In this document: positions 25,995 to 36,617 of the stretch, one piece after another
Numbering within the stretch: position 1 is the stretch's first letter
Layout: each line of letters opens with the position of its first letter
Origin: DASXTW01 sp036505215
Lineage (GTDB): Bacteria > Actinomycetota > UBA4738
DNA: 64,000 nucleotides
Assembly: GCA_036505215.1 (NCBI GenBank)
Contig: DASXTW010000046.1
Coordinates: 10,412 to 74,411, forward strand
Direction of reading: 5' to 3'
Notes under the pieces: model-generated
What the model saw: the letters and a program-made list of their open reading frames with translations, nothing else
Database searches by the model: none
What the model was told of the DNA's origin: nothing
Made by a program: the position numbers and the translations under genes

Positions 25995-26000
25995 TATAAT
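25995..26000 (+). promoter_or_regulatory. Consensus -10 box before the fhaA operon
   Basis: TATAAT lies 37 bases before the GTG of fhaA. No -35 hexamer is recognisable at the right distance (GGAGTA), so an activator or an extended contact may be needed. The leader would be about 30 bases and has no obvious ribosome site. It is the only promoter-like sequence I see for the seven-gene operon down to 34264. Confidence 0.5.
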
Positions 26001-26036
26001 CCGGCAAAAGTACCCCATCTACCTGCGCAAACGATC

Positions 26037-26765
26037 GTGGGCATCCTCTCCGAATTCGAGCGTCGCCTGGAAGGCGCGATCGAGGGCCTGTTCACCAAGG
26101 CCTTCCGCACCGGCCTGCAACCGGTGGAGCTGGCCACCCGCATCCTCAGGGAGATGGAAGCGAACAAGACGATTGGCGTTCGGGACGTCTGGGTGCCGAA
26201 CGGCTACGTCTTCTACCTGTCCCAGCCCGATCGGGATCGTTTCAGCGGCACGGAGAAGCACCTTCGTCGCGAACTCGAACAGGTGGTCAGAGCAGGCGCG
26301 GCCGAGCGTGGCTGGGGTCTGGTCGGACCACCGGAGGTCCAGTTCCACACCGACGCCCAGCTCAAACAGGGGGAGTTCAGGTGCGAGCCCCTACTGATCG
26401 AGGGCCCCACCACCGGGGGGGCCGCTCCCGTCCAGGCACCGACTGGCGGTGACCATGAGCCCGACCGCAAGGATCGTGGCGCCCAGCTCGTGGTGATCGA
26501 GAAGGGGAAGGCCGGCAAGGCGTTCCCGCTCGCCAAGGATCGGGTAATCATCGGGAGACTCGGCGAATCCGACCTCGTGTTGTCCGATCCCGGCGTGAGC
26601 AGGCGCCACGCCGAGGTTCGGCACGAGGACGGCAACTACGTGATCGCCGACCTCGGCTCCACGAACGGGACGATGGTGAACGAAGCGACGATCGGGGAAC
26701 GGGTACTCGAGGAGGGGGACCGAATCACGGTCGGTCGAACCGTCCTGGAGTTCCGGAGGCGCTAG
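26037..26765 (+). CDS. fhaA: FhaA-like protein (DUF3662 and FHA domain)
   Basis: 242 residues from GTG 26037. The N-terminal DUF3662 domain (about 1-125) starts GILSEFERRLEGAIEGLFTK and includes FRTGLQPVELATRILREMEA; a flexible linker leads to an FHA domain (about 150-240: VIIGRLGESDLVLSDPGVSR, RHAEVR, DLGSTNGTMVN) that binds phosphothreonine. In mycobacteria FhaA is a substrate and reader of PknA/PknB and controls cell-wall synthesis. It is first in the fhaA-fhaB-pstP-rodA-pbpA-pknA-pknB operon, 3 bases before fhaB. Confidence 0.92.
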   Translation: MGILSEFERRLEGAIEGLFTKAFRTGLQPVELATRILREMEANKTIGVRDVWVPNGYVFYLSQPDRDRFSGTEKHLRRELEQVVRAGAAERGWGLVGPPEVQFHTDAQLKQGEFRCEPLLIEGPTTGGAAPVQAPTGGDHEPDRKDRGAQLVVIEKGKAGKAFPLAKDRVIIGRLGESDLVLSDPGVSRRHAEVRHEDGNYVIADLGSTNGTMVNEATIGERVLEEGDRITVGRTVLEFRRR

Positions 26766-26768
26766 CTC

Positions 26769-27221
26769 GTGCCTCCGTTCGTCCTCACGGTCCTCAAGGT
26801 GGTCTTCCTCGCCCTCCTGTATTTCTTCATCTATCGGGCCATCCGCTCGGTCGTGGTGGACCTCCGGCCGGCCGCGCGGACACAGGCTGGTCGGGAGAAG
26901 GCAGCGGCGAAGCCGAAGGGAGGGAGAAAGGCCCCTCGGAGCCTGGTGGTTCTCGACGAGCAAGGCTCCAAGAAGGAGACGGTCCGCCTGGACGGCACTC
27001 TCCAGGTGGGGCGGGCGGATGCCTGCCAGGTTCGACTCTCGGACACCTACGTCTCCTCCTTCCACGCGCGCATCTACAGCCAGAACGGTTCGTGGTATGT
27101 GGAGGATCTGGGCTCGACCAACGGCACCTACCTGAACCAGCACCGGATCACTGCGCCGGCCGAGCTGCGGGCAGGTGATCGGGTGCGCATCGGAAAGACC
27201 ACACTGGAGTTTCGACGATGA
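26769..27221 (+). CDS. fhaB: FhaB-like protein (membrane anchor and FHA domain)
   Basis: 150 residues from GTG 26769, directly after fhaA. One N-terminal membrane helix (VLTVLKVVFLALLYFFIYRA) is followed by a basic linker and a compact FHA domain (about 75-150) with LQVGRADACQVRLSD, SSFHARI and EDLGSTNGTYLN. FhaB (FipA) proteins read kinase-made phosphothreonines on division and wall-synthesis proteins. The conserved Gly-Arg, Ser-His and Asn residues of the phosphopeptide site are all present. Confidence 0.92.
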   Translation: MPPFVLTVLKVVFLALLYFFIYRAIRSVVVDLRPAARTQAGREKAAAKPKGGRKAPRSLVVLDEQGSKKETVRLDGTLQVGRADACQVRLSDTYVSSFHARIYSQNGSWYVEDLGSTNGTYLNQHRITAPAELRAGDRVRIGKTTLEFRR

Positions 27222-27264
27222 CGGGGGGCGGCGGACGATTCGCGGGCCGGGGACTGTGGGACCC

Positions 27265-28488
27265 ATGAGAGTCAAGGCGGGGGTAAGGAGCGACATCGGG
27301 CGCATGCGCCAGCGCAACGAGGACGCCTACCTCGTGAAGGACAGCCTGTTCGTGGTGGCGGACGGGATGGGCGGACACCGCGGTGGGGACGTCGCTTCCA
27401 CGCTCGCCGTGGAGTCCATCGAGTCGGGTGCCTCGGCGAAGGTCACGCTGGAAGAACTGGTCGCCGAGATCCAGAAGGCCAACCGGGCAGTGCTGGAACG
27501 GGGTGAGGCCGACCGAGACCTCCGCGGGATGGGCACAACGATCACCGCCGTGATCGCCGAGGACGCCAAGGCCCACGTGGCCCACGTCGGGGACTCGCGA
27601 GCGTACCTGCTGCGAGACGGAGCCCTCCAGCAGCTCACCGAGGACCACACGCTCGTCCAGCGCATGGTTCGCGAGGGACGGCTCACCGAGGACGAAGCTG
27701 CCCATCACCCCCAGCGAAGCGTCCTGACCCGGGCCCTCGGCGTGGACGAGGACATCCCCGTCGACGAGCTGAGCCTGGACGTGCACCCGGGCGACCGTCT
27801 GCTCCTGTGCTCCGACGGGCTGACGAGCATGGTCGATCGTGGCCGCATCCAGAAGATCCTCGAGCGCGAACGGGATCCCCAGGCCGCCTGCGACAAGTTG
27901 ATCGATGCCGCCAACCGGGCAGGGGGCGACGACAACATCACGGTGATCGTCCTCGACTTCGAACAGGACGGCGGCGACTCGACGACCCAGGTCGCCCCGG
28001 CCTCGGGGACGAGCTCGTCGGACGAAGACCCGCGGACGGCATCGACGGAAGGCAGGTCATCCGGAACAACCGTTGCAGCCGGTGCTTCGGAGGACGGGCA
28101 GCCGGCGACTCGCGCTGTACCCGTCGTCAAGGAAGAGGCCGAGCGGCCGCGGCGGCCGCGGATCCGGTGGCGTCGGGTAGCCGTGTGGGTCGGGGCCCTG
28201 GTCGTATTGATCGTGGCAGCGCTCATCGGGGCCCGCGCCTACATCGGGCATCAGTGGTACGTGGGTGACTCGAATGGCAGGGTGGCCATCTACAACGGGA
28301 TCCCGACGGAGGTGCTGGGCTTCGAGCTCTCCCACGTCAAACAGGTCACGAACCTCGACGCGCGCCAGGCCGAGCGCCTGCAGCCATGGTCCGATCTGAA
28401 GGACGGGATCACGGCGAAGAACCTCTCGGTCGCACGAACCATCGTGGAGCAGATCCGACGTGACCTTCAGCCGGAAGGAACCGGATGA
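27265..28488 (+). CDS. pstP: PP2C-type Ser/Thr phosphatase, membrane-bound (PstP)
   Basis: 407 residues from ATG 27265. The catalytic PP2C domain (about 1-235) shows all metal-site motifs: RNEDAYLV, VADGMGGHRGG, GDSRAYLLRDG and GGDDNITVIVLD. An acidic/Ser-rich linker, one membrane helix (VAVWVGALVVLIVAALIGA) and an external domain of about 75 residues follow (HQWYVGDSNGRVAIYNGIP). It reverses phosphorylation by the two kinases further down the operon. Its stop overlaps the rodA start by ATGA. Confidence 0.95.
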   Translation: MRVKAGVRSDIGRMRQRNEDAYLVKDSLFVVADGMGGHRGGDVASTLAVESIESGASAKVTLEELVAEIQKANRAVLERGEADRDLRGMGTTITAVIAEDAKAHVAHVGDSRAYLLRDGALQQLTEDHTLVQRMVREGRLTEDEAAHHPQRSVLTRALGVDEDIPVDELSLDVHPGDRLLLCSDGLTSMVDRGRIQKILERERDPQAACDKLIDAANRAGGDDNITVIVLDFEQDGGDSTTQVAPASGTSSSDEDPRTASTEGRSSGTTVAAGASEDGQPATRAVPVVKEEAERPRRPRIRWRRVAVWVGALVVLIVAALIGARAYIGHQWYVGDSNGRVAIYNGIPTEVLGFELSHVKQVTNLDARQAERLQPWSDLKDGITAKNLSVARTIVEQIRRDLQPEGTG

Positions 28489-29882
28489 TGCAGAAGCAGA
28501 TCCTGGAGGATCGGACGCACGGCACGCAGCTCGCCCTCACCATCCTGGCGGTAGTGCTCTCGGTGGGCGCCTACGTCCTGGTCACCCTGGGCAAGACGGG
28601 CAAGACTCCCCCAGGCATCGGCGGGTTCGTCGCCGTGGTGGGGCTGAGCTACCTCCTGGCCCACTTTCTGACCACGCGGCTGGCGCCGGGAGCCGATCCG
28701 GTGATGCTTCCCGTGGCCGCCGTTCTGGCCGGTATCGGCTACGCCATGATCTCCCGGCTGAACCCGGGACTGGCCGAAGAGCAGTTCGGCTGGCTGATGT
28801 TGGGGCTCACGCTCTTCGCGGCGACGTTGCTGATCGTGCGAGATCACCGGGTCCTCGACGCCTACACGTACACCATCGGCCTCCTCGGGATCCTTTTTCT
28901 GTTGATGCCCATCGCCCCCGGCCTCGGCAGGGAGATCAACGGGGCCCGCCTGTGGATCCGGCTGGGACCGCTTGCCTTCCAGCCGTCCGAGATCGGCAAG
29001 GTCCTCATCGTCATCTTCCTTGCCTCGTATCTGAACGCAAAGAAGGAACTGCTGGCGGTGGCCACCCGCCGCGTGGGGCCGATCCGGCTTCCCGAGCCTC
29101 GCTACCTCGGTCCCCTCCTCGTTGCGTGGGGCGTCTCGCTGGCCGTGCTGTTCTTGGAGAAGGATCTGGGATCATCGCTGCTCTTCTTCGGCATCTTCGT
29201 GGTCATGCTGTGGGCGGCAACCGCCCGCGGCACCTACCTGGCGCTCGGCTTGGTCCTGTTCATCGCCGGAGCTCTGATCGGGTACGCGGCGTTCGGCCAC
29301 GTCCAGAACCGCGTGACGATATGGCTCCACGCGTTGGCGCCCAGGTACGTCCAGGGGGACGGCTATCAGATCGCCCAGGGAGAGTTCGCCATGGCGACGG
29401 GCGGGATCGCGGGGACCGGCCTGGGGCAAGGCCATCCGGGCCTCATCCCCTTTGCCGCGACCGACTTCATCTTCCCGGCCGTCGGGGAGGAGCTCGGGCT
29501 GTTCGGCACCACCGCCCTCCTGCTGCTCTATGTCGTGCTGATCGGACGAGGGCTACGGGCGGCCGTCTCCCGCGAAGACGGCTTCAGCAAGCTGCTCGCC
29601 ACCGGTTTGACCAGTGCCCTCGCCCTCCAGACGTTCATCATCGTGGGCGGCGTTACCAGACTGATCCCGCTGACCGGTATCACGTTACCGTTCGTCTCCT
29701 ACGGCGGGTCGAGCCTGGTGGCGAACTTCGTCCTGCTGGCGCTGCTCGTCCGGGTATCCGCGCGGCCCCCGGCCCACGCCCGGGGCAGCCCCAGCCGAGG
29801 CCGCCCCAGACCGGTCGGTAGTGTCCGCCCTGAGGGAACCTCCGAGCCGACCGTGGTCACGTCCCAGGCAGAGGAGCCCTGA
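28485..29882 (+). CDS. rodA: SEDS-family peptidoglycan glycosyltransferase (RodA/FtsW)
   Basis: 465 residues with about 10-12 membrane helices. The SEDS signatures are visible: RLWIRLGPLAFQPSEIGKV, FLEKDLGSSLLFFGIF, AQGEFAMATGGIAGTGLGQG and the final TLPFVSYGGSSLVANF. It polymerises lipid II into glycan strands together with its class B PBP, the next gene. The basic, Pro-rich C-terminal tail is cytosolic. RodA and FtsW cannot be separated on motifs alone; the location in the pstP-pknB operon points to RodA. Both gene junctions overlap (ATGA before, one-base overlap after). Confidence 0.95.
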   Translation: MMQKQILEDRTHGTQLALTILAVVLSVGAYVLVTLGKTGKTPPGIGGFVAVVGLSYLLAHFLTTRLAPGADPVMLPVAAVLAGIGYAMISRLNPGLAEEQFGWLMLGLTLFAATLLIVRDHRVLDAYTYTIGLLGILFLLMPIAPGLGREINGARLWIRLGPLAFQPSEIGKVLIVIFLASYLNAKKELLAVATRRVGPIRLPEPRYLGPLLVAWGVSLAVLFLEKDLGSSLLFFGIFVVMLWAATARGTYLALGLVLFIAGALIGYAAFGHVQNRVTIWLHALAPRYVQGDGYQIAQGEFAMATGGIAGTGLGQGHPGLIPFAATDFIFPAVGEELGLFGTTALLLLYVVLIGRGLRAAVSREDGFSKLLATGLTSALALQTFIIVGGVTRLIPLTGITLPFVSYGGSSLVANFVLLALLVRVSARPPAHARGSPSRGRPRPVGSVRPEGTSEPTVVTSQAEEP

Positions 29883-31348
29883 TGGACAGGCAGATCCGGC
29901 GCCTGGGCTACGCGTTCATCGCCTTGTTCGTGCTGCTGTTCGCGGCCGTCAATTACATCCAGGTGTACGCGGCGAACGATCTTGCCAACAACCCGGCGAA
30001 CCAGCGCCTGTTGCTCCAGGAATACGACGTCCACCGCGGGCAGATCCTGGCCCGGGACGAGCGGACCATCCTGGCCACGAGCAAGGCCACCAAAGGCAAG
30101 CTGAAATACCTTCGGGTGTATCCTCGCGCCCGCCTCTACGCCGGGATCACCGGCTTCTACTCCGTGGTGTTCGGACGCTACGGCCTGGAGCAGACGCAGA
30201 ACGACTGGCTCGCCGGCCGGGCCTCCGAGCTGCTTGCCCAGAACCTGGTCGACGAGATCCTCGGCCGGGACAAACGCGGAGCCACCGTGGTCACGACGAT
30301 CGACCCGAAGCTCCAGCGCGTTGCCGCCAGGCAATTGGGCTCGCTGCCCGGTGGGGTGGTGGCGATGGATCCCACGACCGGAGAAATCCTGGCTCTTGTA
30401 GCCAACCCCTCCTACGACCCGAACGATCTGTCCTCCCACGAGCTGAAGGAGGTCAGGTCGGCTCGGGCGAAGCTGCTCGAGGATCCGGACAAACCGCTGC
30501 TCTCCCGCGCGGCCCAGGAGCTGTTCCCTCCGGGTTCGACGTTCAAGCTGGTCACGGCGGCGGCGGCGCTGGAGAACGGAATGAAGCCCGACACGAAGTT
30601 CCCCAACCCGCCGGTCCTCAAGCTTCCCCAGACCACCCACGAGCTCCACAACTTCGGCGGCGAGCACTGCCTTGGAGGAGCGGCCCAGCTCACCCTGGCG
30701 CAGGCCCTGGAGGTCTCGTGCAACGTGGTGTTCGGCCAGATCGGGCTCAAGCTGGGAGCCGACAAGCTGGTGGGCCAGGCGCGGAAGTTCGGCTTCGACC
30801 AGGATGTACCGCTCGAGATCCCCTACGCCAGCGGAAGGATCCCCCCGGTCAAGGACTTCCAGAACGCGCTGCCGGCCGTGGCCTTCTCCGCCATCGGGCA
30901 GCAGAGCGTGGGGGCGAACCCGCTGCAGATGGCGCTGGTGGGGGCGGCCATCGCCAACAGGGGCGTGGAGATGACGCCGCGGCTGGTCAAGGAGATCCGT
31001 GACCCGTCCGGACGAGTGATCAAGTCCTTCCGTCCAAAGCCATGGGGTCAGCCCATCTCCCAAGGCACCGCCAAAGACCTCACCCGCATGATGATCAAGG
31101 TTGTCGAGGCGGGAACGGGCACCGCAGCGCAGATCCCGGGAGTGACTGTGGCCGGCAAGACGGGGACCGCCGAGACGACGTCGGGGAATCCCCACGCGTG
31201 GTTCGTGTCCTTCGCCCCCGCCCAGGATCCGGAGATCGTCGTCGCCGTGGTGGTGCTGAACGGCGGGAGCCTCGGCAGCGAGGCCACCGGAGGACACGTG
31301 GCCGCCCCCATCGCCCGGGCCGTGATCAGGGCGGCCCTGGGAGGCTGA
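29882..31348 (+). CDS. pbpA: Class B penicillin-binding protein (PbpA)
   Basis: 488 residues. An N-terminal membrane helix (YAFIALFVLLFAAVNYIQV) is followed by a pedestal domain (VHRGQILARDERTILATSK) and the transpeptidase with SxxK in PPGSTFK (Ser about 219), SCN in VSCNVVFGQ and KTG in AGKTGTAET. It cross-links strands made by the RodA protein encoded just before it; the two genes overlap by one base. Its partnership with PknB, which can phosphorylate PbpA in mycobacteria, fits the operon. Confidence 0.95.
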   Translation: MDRQIRRLGYAFIALFVLLFAAVNYIQVYAANDLANNPANQRLLLQEYDVHRGQILARDERTILATSKATKGKLKYLRVYPRARLYAGITGFYSVVFGRYGLEQTQNDWLAGRASELLAQNLVDEILGRDKRGATVVTTIDPKLQRVAARQLGSLPGGVVAMDPTTGEILALVANPSYDPNDLSSHELKEVRSARAKLLEDPDKPLLSRAAQELFPPGSTFKLVTAAAALENGMKPDTKFPNPPVLKLPQTTHELHNFGGEHCLGGAAQLTLAQALEVSCNVVFGQIGLKLGADKLVGQARKFGFDQDVPLEIPYASGRIPPVKDFQNALPAVAFSAIGQQSVGANPLQMALVGAAIANRGVEMTPRLVKEIRDPSGRVIKSFRPKPWGQPISQGTAKDLTRMMIKVVEAGTGTAAQIPGVTVAGKTGTAETTSGNPHAWFVSFAPAQDPEIVVAVVVLNGGSLGSEATGGHVAAPIARAVIRAALGG

Positions 31349-31352
31349 GCGG

Positions 31353-32729
31353 ATGAGCCGAGTCGATGCCGACGTTCTCCTGGGTGGCCGATACCGGCTG
31401 ACCCGTCGGATGGCATCGGGCGGCATGGGACAGGTGTGGGAGGCGGAGGACACCGTCCTGCACCGGATGGTGGCGATCAAGGTCCTCTCGGAGGGGCTTT
31501 CCTCGGACCCGAAGTCCGCCGAGCGGTTCCGCCGCGAAGCCAGGGCCGCGGCCGGCCTCTCCCATCCAAACGTGGCGGGTGTGTTCGACTACGGCGAGGA
31601 CGACAGCACCCAGTTCATCGTGATGGAGCTGGTCGAGGGCGAGACCTTGGCCGAGCATATCCGCCGAGAAGGCAGGCTCGATCCTCCCGAGGCCGCAAGG
31701 ATCGCGCGCGAGATCGCCGCTGCCGTCGAGGCGGCCCACCAGGCCGGCATCGTTCACCGCGACATCAAGCCCGGGAACGTGATGCTCACCGACAAGGGTG
31801 AGGTGAAGGTACTCGACTTCGGCATCGCCGCCGCTTCGGGGCCCAACCTCACGGCCACCGGGTTCACCATCGGGACCGCTGTGTACCTGTCGCCGGAGCA
31901 AGCAGCCGGGAAACGGGCTACTCCAGCTTCCGACGTGTACTCGCTTGGCGTTGTCCTGTACGAGATGCTCGCCGGGCGGCCACCCTTCACGGGGGACACG
32001 CCGATCGCCGTCGCAGCCGCCCATGTCTCGCAAGAAGCGCCGGCACTCGCCGAGGAGGTGCCCGGCGTCCCCGCCCACTTGGCTCTGGCCTGCCAGAAAA
32101 CCCTGGCGAAGGATCCTGCGGGTCGGCCGGCGTCGGCGGGGGAGTTCGGCCGCATGCTGGAGGTACCAGACGAGGCAACCGAGCAGAGCTCTCCCCACGT
32201 CCCACATGGCGACCCGACCTCTTCGGAACGAACCACGGCCGAGGTTCCACCTGCCGAGTCGACCGCTGTGCTCCCGCCAGCGGACTCCACGGCGGTACTT
32301 CCGGGTGCAGAGGCAGCACTCCAGGAAGTTCCGCGGAGGCCGGCGCGGGGTCGGCGGCCTGGTGGTCCCTGGAGAAATCGCGTTCTCTGGATCCTTGGAG
32401 CGATCCTGGTTGGAATGCTGCTTCTGGCCCTGGTCCTGTCTAGCTTCGTCGGCGGCGGCGTCTCCGCAGCGAGAGTGAAGGTCCCCAGCGTGGTCGGACT
32501 CAAGTTGGCCGACGCCGAAGAGAGGCTGCACGAGGACGGTCTGCAGGTTGGCGACGTCAAGCGGGTCGAGGGGCTGACCGACACCGTTGTGCGGACCGAT
32601 CCGCCCGAGGGATCATCTGTCGCCCCGGGCACCACCGTAACCTTGTACATCGGAGCCCAGCCAGACACCACAAGGAGTGATCAGGGCGGCAAGGGGAAGG
32701 GCAAAGGGAAGGGGCACGGCGACGACTGA
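31353..32729 (+). CDS. pknA: Ser/Thr protein kinase with one PASTA domain (PknA position)
   Basis: 458 residues. The kinase domain (about 10-265) has ASGGMGQVWEA, VAIKVL, HRDIKPGNVM (Asp about 137), LDFGIA and SPEQ. A long Thr/Pro-rich linker with repeated TAVLPPADSTAVLP units, a membrane helix (RVLWILGAILVGMLLLALVL) and a single PASTA domain (VPSVVGLKLADAEERLHEDG) follow, and a Lys/Gly-rich end. PknA of mycobacteria usually lacks PASTA, so this is a PknA at the right place with a sensor of its own. Its stop overlaps pknB by one base (TGATG). Confidence 0.93.
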   Translation: MSRVDADVLLGGRYRLTRRMASGGMGQVWEAEDTVLHRMVAIKVLSEGLSSDPKSAERFRREARAAAGLSHPNVAGVFDYGEDDSTQFIVMELVEGETLAEHIRREGRLDPPEAARIAREIAAAVEAAHQAGIVHRDIKPGNVMLTDKGEVKVLDFGIAAASGPNLTATGFTIGTAVYLSPEQAAGKRATPASDVYSLGVVLYEMLAGRPPFTGDTPIAVAAAHVSQEAPALAEEVPGVPAHLALACQKTLAKDPAGRPASAGEFGRMLEVPDEATEQSSPHVPHGDPTSSERTTAEVPPAESTAVLPPADSTAVLPGAEAALQEVPRRPARGRRPGGPWRNRVLWILGAILVGMLLLALVLSSFVGGGVSAARVKVPSVVGLKLADAEERLHEDGLQVGDVKRVEGLTDTVVRTDPPEGSSVAPGTTVTLYIGAQPDTTRSDQGGKGKGKGKGHGDD

Positions 32730-34264
32730 TGGCTGATCAGAAGGTTCTCGGCGGGCGATACGAGATCGACTCGATGCTCGGCCGGGGAGGAATGGCCGAG
32801 GTGTACCGCGGGACCGATCGCGTCCTCGGCCGGCAGATCGCGGTGAAGATCCTGGGGACGCAGTTCTCCAAGGACAACTCATTCGTCGCTCGGTTCCGCC
32901 GCGAGGCCCAGTCCGCCGCCGCCCTCAATCATCCCAACGTGGTGAGCGTCTTCGACACCGGATCCGACGACGGGACGCACTTCATCGTCATGGAATACGT
33001 CCGGGGCAAGACCCTCTCCCAGGTCATCCGGGAGGACGGGCCCCTCATGCCGGAGCGCGCAGCGGAGATCGCGCTCGCGGTGGCAGAGGCGTTGGCCTTC
33101 GCTCACCGCAACGGCATCATCCACCGGGATGTGAAACCCGGGAACATCATGCTGACCCCCTCGGGTGACGTGAAGGTCATGGACTTCGGCATCGCTCGGG
33201 CCACGGCCTCGGACTCGCTGACCCAGACGGCCACGGTGCTCGGGACGGCCACGTACTTCTCGCCTGAACAAGCTCAGGGAGAGCCCGTCGACGCTCGATC
33301 CGACGTCTACTCGCTCGGCTGCGTGCTCTACGAGATGCTCGCCGGCCATCCACCATTCTCCGGAGAGACCGCGGTCGCCGTGGCATACAAGCACGTCAAG
33401 GAGGAGCCGGTCCCTCCGAGCCGTATCAACCGCGACGTTCCCGTGGACCTGGACGCCGTCGTTCTGAAGTGCATGGCGAAGAACCCCTCCAACCGTTACC
33501 AGTCCGCCGAGGACCTGGTGCGGGACCTGGAACGATTTCGGAGGGGTGTCCCGGTGATGGCCACACCGCTCCTCGCGCCGGAGTCCACCCAGGTGATCGA
33601 GCGGGCCACCCGCCCGACGGCTGTCCTGCCACCCCCTACCCTCGAAGAAGAGGAGAAGCGGCAGCGATGGATCGCCGGGATCATCCTCGGAGCGATCCTC
33701 CTCATCATCGCGGTGGCTCTGTTCTTCTTCGCCAGGAGCCTGCTCCAGACCGGCCAGCTCGTCGACGTCCCCAACGTCATCGATCGACCCGAGGCCGTTG
33801 CCCGCAACATCCTCCGCAACAACGGGTTCGAGGTGGGCAGGGTCGATCGCGTCGACTCGGACAAGCCGGAGGGGATCGTCGTGGACTACTTCCCCAAACG
33901 GGCCGAACATGGCAGCACGATCAACCTGCGAGTCTCCAACGGCGTCAACCTGGTGAACGTGCCGAACGTGATCTGCGAATCGAGGGGTGCGGCCATCTCC
34001 GACCTGGAAGACGCGGGGTTCAAGGTACGGGTGATCGGCAGCTTGAACAACCCCCAGTGCAACAGCCCAGGTGACGTGACTCAGCAGGACCCGCCAGGCA
34101 ACAGCCGGGCCCAGAAGGGATCGGTCGTTCGGATCTGGGTCATGCCCAAGCCGTCACCCTCGCCCAGCCCCTCGCCGAGCCCGTCGCCGTCGCCCAGCCC
34201 CTCGCCGAGCCCGTCGCCCTCGCCCTCGCCCAGCGAGTCGCCCTCGGGAGAGCCGTCGCCCTAG
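32729..34264 (+). CDS. pknB: Ser/Thr protein kinase with two PASTA domains (PknB)
   Basis: 511 residues. The kinase domain (about 10-270) has GRGGMAEVYRG, IAVKIL, HRDVKPGNIM (Asp about 134), MDFGIA and SPEQ. After a linker a membrane helix (IAGIILGAILLIIAVALFFF) leads to two PASTA units (VDVPNVIDRPEAVARNILRN and VNVPNVICESRGAAISDLED), half the usual four. The last 40 residues are an almost pure Ser-Pro repeat. PASTA domains bind muropeptides or lipid II and report the state of the wall. It is the last gene of the operon. Confidence 0.94.
   Translation: MADQKVLGGRYEIDSMLGRGGMAEVYRGTDRVLGRQIAVKILGTQFSKDNSFVARFRREAQSAAALNHPNVVSVFDTGSDDGTHFIVMEYVRGKTLSQVIREDGPLMPERAAEIALAVAEALAFAHRNGIIHRDVKPGNIMLTPSGDVKVMDFGIARATASDSLTQTATVLGTATYFSPEQAQGEPVDARSDVYSLGCVLYEMLAGHPPFSGETAVAVAYKHVKEEPVPPSRINRDVPVDLDAVVLKCMAKNPSNRYQSAEDLVRDLERFRRGVPVMATPLLAPESTQVIERATRPTAVLPPPTLEEEEKRQRWIAGIILGAILLIIAVALFFFARSLLQTGQLVDVPNVIDRPEAVARNILRNNGFEVGRVDRVDSDKPEGIVVDYFPKRAEHGSTINLRVSNGVNLVNVPNVICESRGAAISDLEDAGFKVRVIGSLNNPQCNSPGDVTQQDPPGNSRAQKGSVVRIWVMPKPSPSPSPSPSPSPSPSPSPSPSPSPSPSESPSGEPSP
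34150..34262 (+). repeat. Ser-Pro coding tandem repeat at the 3' end of pknB
   Basis: A low-complexity stretch made of units such as TCGCCCAGCCCCTCGCCGAG; a block of about 29 bases occurs twice in direct order. It encodes (SP)n. Such repeats slip easily, so the number of units may differ between strains and change the length of the extracellular tail. Confidence 0.85.
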
Positions 34265-34357
34265 CCCTGGTTGGCATGCCGAGAGTGTCACAAGCGTGCT
34301 GTAGCATCCCCTCACGCTGCGGCTGACGCTGCTGGCCCCTTTCCCCAACGGGAGCTG

Positions 34358-35980
<1,623 letters not shown>

Positions 35981-35987
35981 GCAAGGC

Positions 35988-36494
35988 TTAGGCGGACGCC
36001 GGTTCGGCCATCTCCAGGGAGGGAGCCGAGCAACGATGCTCTTCCCAGCGGCCGTTTCCCTCCAAGACCTTCCGGAGGGCGGCCCGAAGGTCATCGACGT
36101 CGGAGTCCGAGAGGTGGCTCGAGAAATACTCCTCCACACCCTGGAGGAACGCGGGAGTGGCCCGCTGGAGGGTCTCGCGCCCCTTGGCCGTGATGATGGC
36201 GTAGGTGACGCGCCGATCGGTTGGACAGGCCCCCCGGGTCACCAGGCCGGCCCCTTCCATTCGGTCGATCAGACGGGTCACACCGCTCTTGCTGAGCATG
36301 ACGAGCCCGGCAAGGTCGAGCATCCGGAGTCTTCCTTCGGGCTCGGCAGCCAGCCGCGAGAGGACCTCGTGCCAGGCCAGCGGGATACCTCCCTCCCGTT
36401 CCAGCTTCCGCTCCAGCGCGTCCACCACCGCCGCGTGGGCCTGGAGCAACGTGATCCAGGCGCTCAGTTTCTCGGAGTCGGTGTTTCGTCCCAT
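35988..36494 (-). CDS. MarR-family transcriptional regulator
   Basis: 168 residues from ATG 36494. A winged helix-turn-helix of the MarR type: LAWHEVLSRLAAEPEGRLRM, DLAGLVMLSKSGVTRLIDRM (recognition helix) and GACPTDRRVTYAIITAKGRE (wing), with dimerisation helices at both ends. It is divergent from a YceI gene, and the interval holds two copies of GTTG-N6-CAAC that are good operator candidates. A probable promoter on this strand (TTGCGC-17-TATCTT) places the -10 about ten bases before the ATG, so the mRNA leader is very short; the regulator probably represses itself and yceI. Its ligand is unknown. Confidence 0.9.
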   Translation of the reverse strand: MGRNTDSEKLSAWITLLQAHAAVVDALERKLEREGGIPLAWHEVLSRLAAEPEGRLRMLDLAGLVMLSKSGVTRLIDRMEGAGLVTRGACPTDRRVTYAIITAKGRETLQRATPAFLQGVEEYFSSHLSDSDVDDLRAALRKVLEGNGRWEEHRCSAPSLEMAEPASA

Positions 36495-36520
36495 TTCTTG
36501 AAGAAAGATACAGGGGAAAG

Positions 36521-36563
36521 GTTGACAGCGCAACCATCCTCGGGATAAAGTTGCGCCCTCAAC
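36521..36563. promoter_or_regulatory. Twin GTTG-N6-CAAC operators in the marR-yceI promoter
   Basis: Two inverted repeats of identical design, GTTG-ACAGCG-CAAC (36521-36534) and GTTG-CGCCCT-CAAC (36550-36563), have centres 29 bases apart, about three helical turns. On the plus strand TTGACA (36522-36527) with an 18-base spacer and TAAAGT (36546-36551) form the yceI promoter: the first repeat covers the -35 and the second begins at the -10. Binding by the adjacent MarR protein would block the promoter in both directions. Confidence 0.7.
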
Positions 36564-36617
36564 GGTTGTGGCAGGAACGAGCGGGCCCGAGCAGGGCCTG
36601 GAGGAGAGGAGGGCGCT

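Noticed and set aside
34150..34262. CRISPR-like repeated units
   Set aside because: The repeats are within the pknB reading frame and encode Ser-Pro; there are no spacers and no cas genes.
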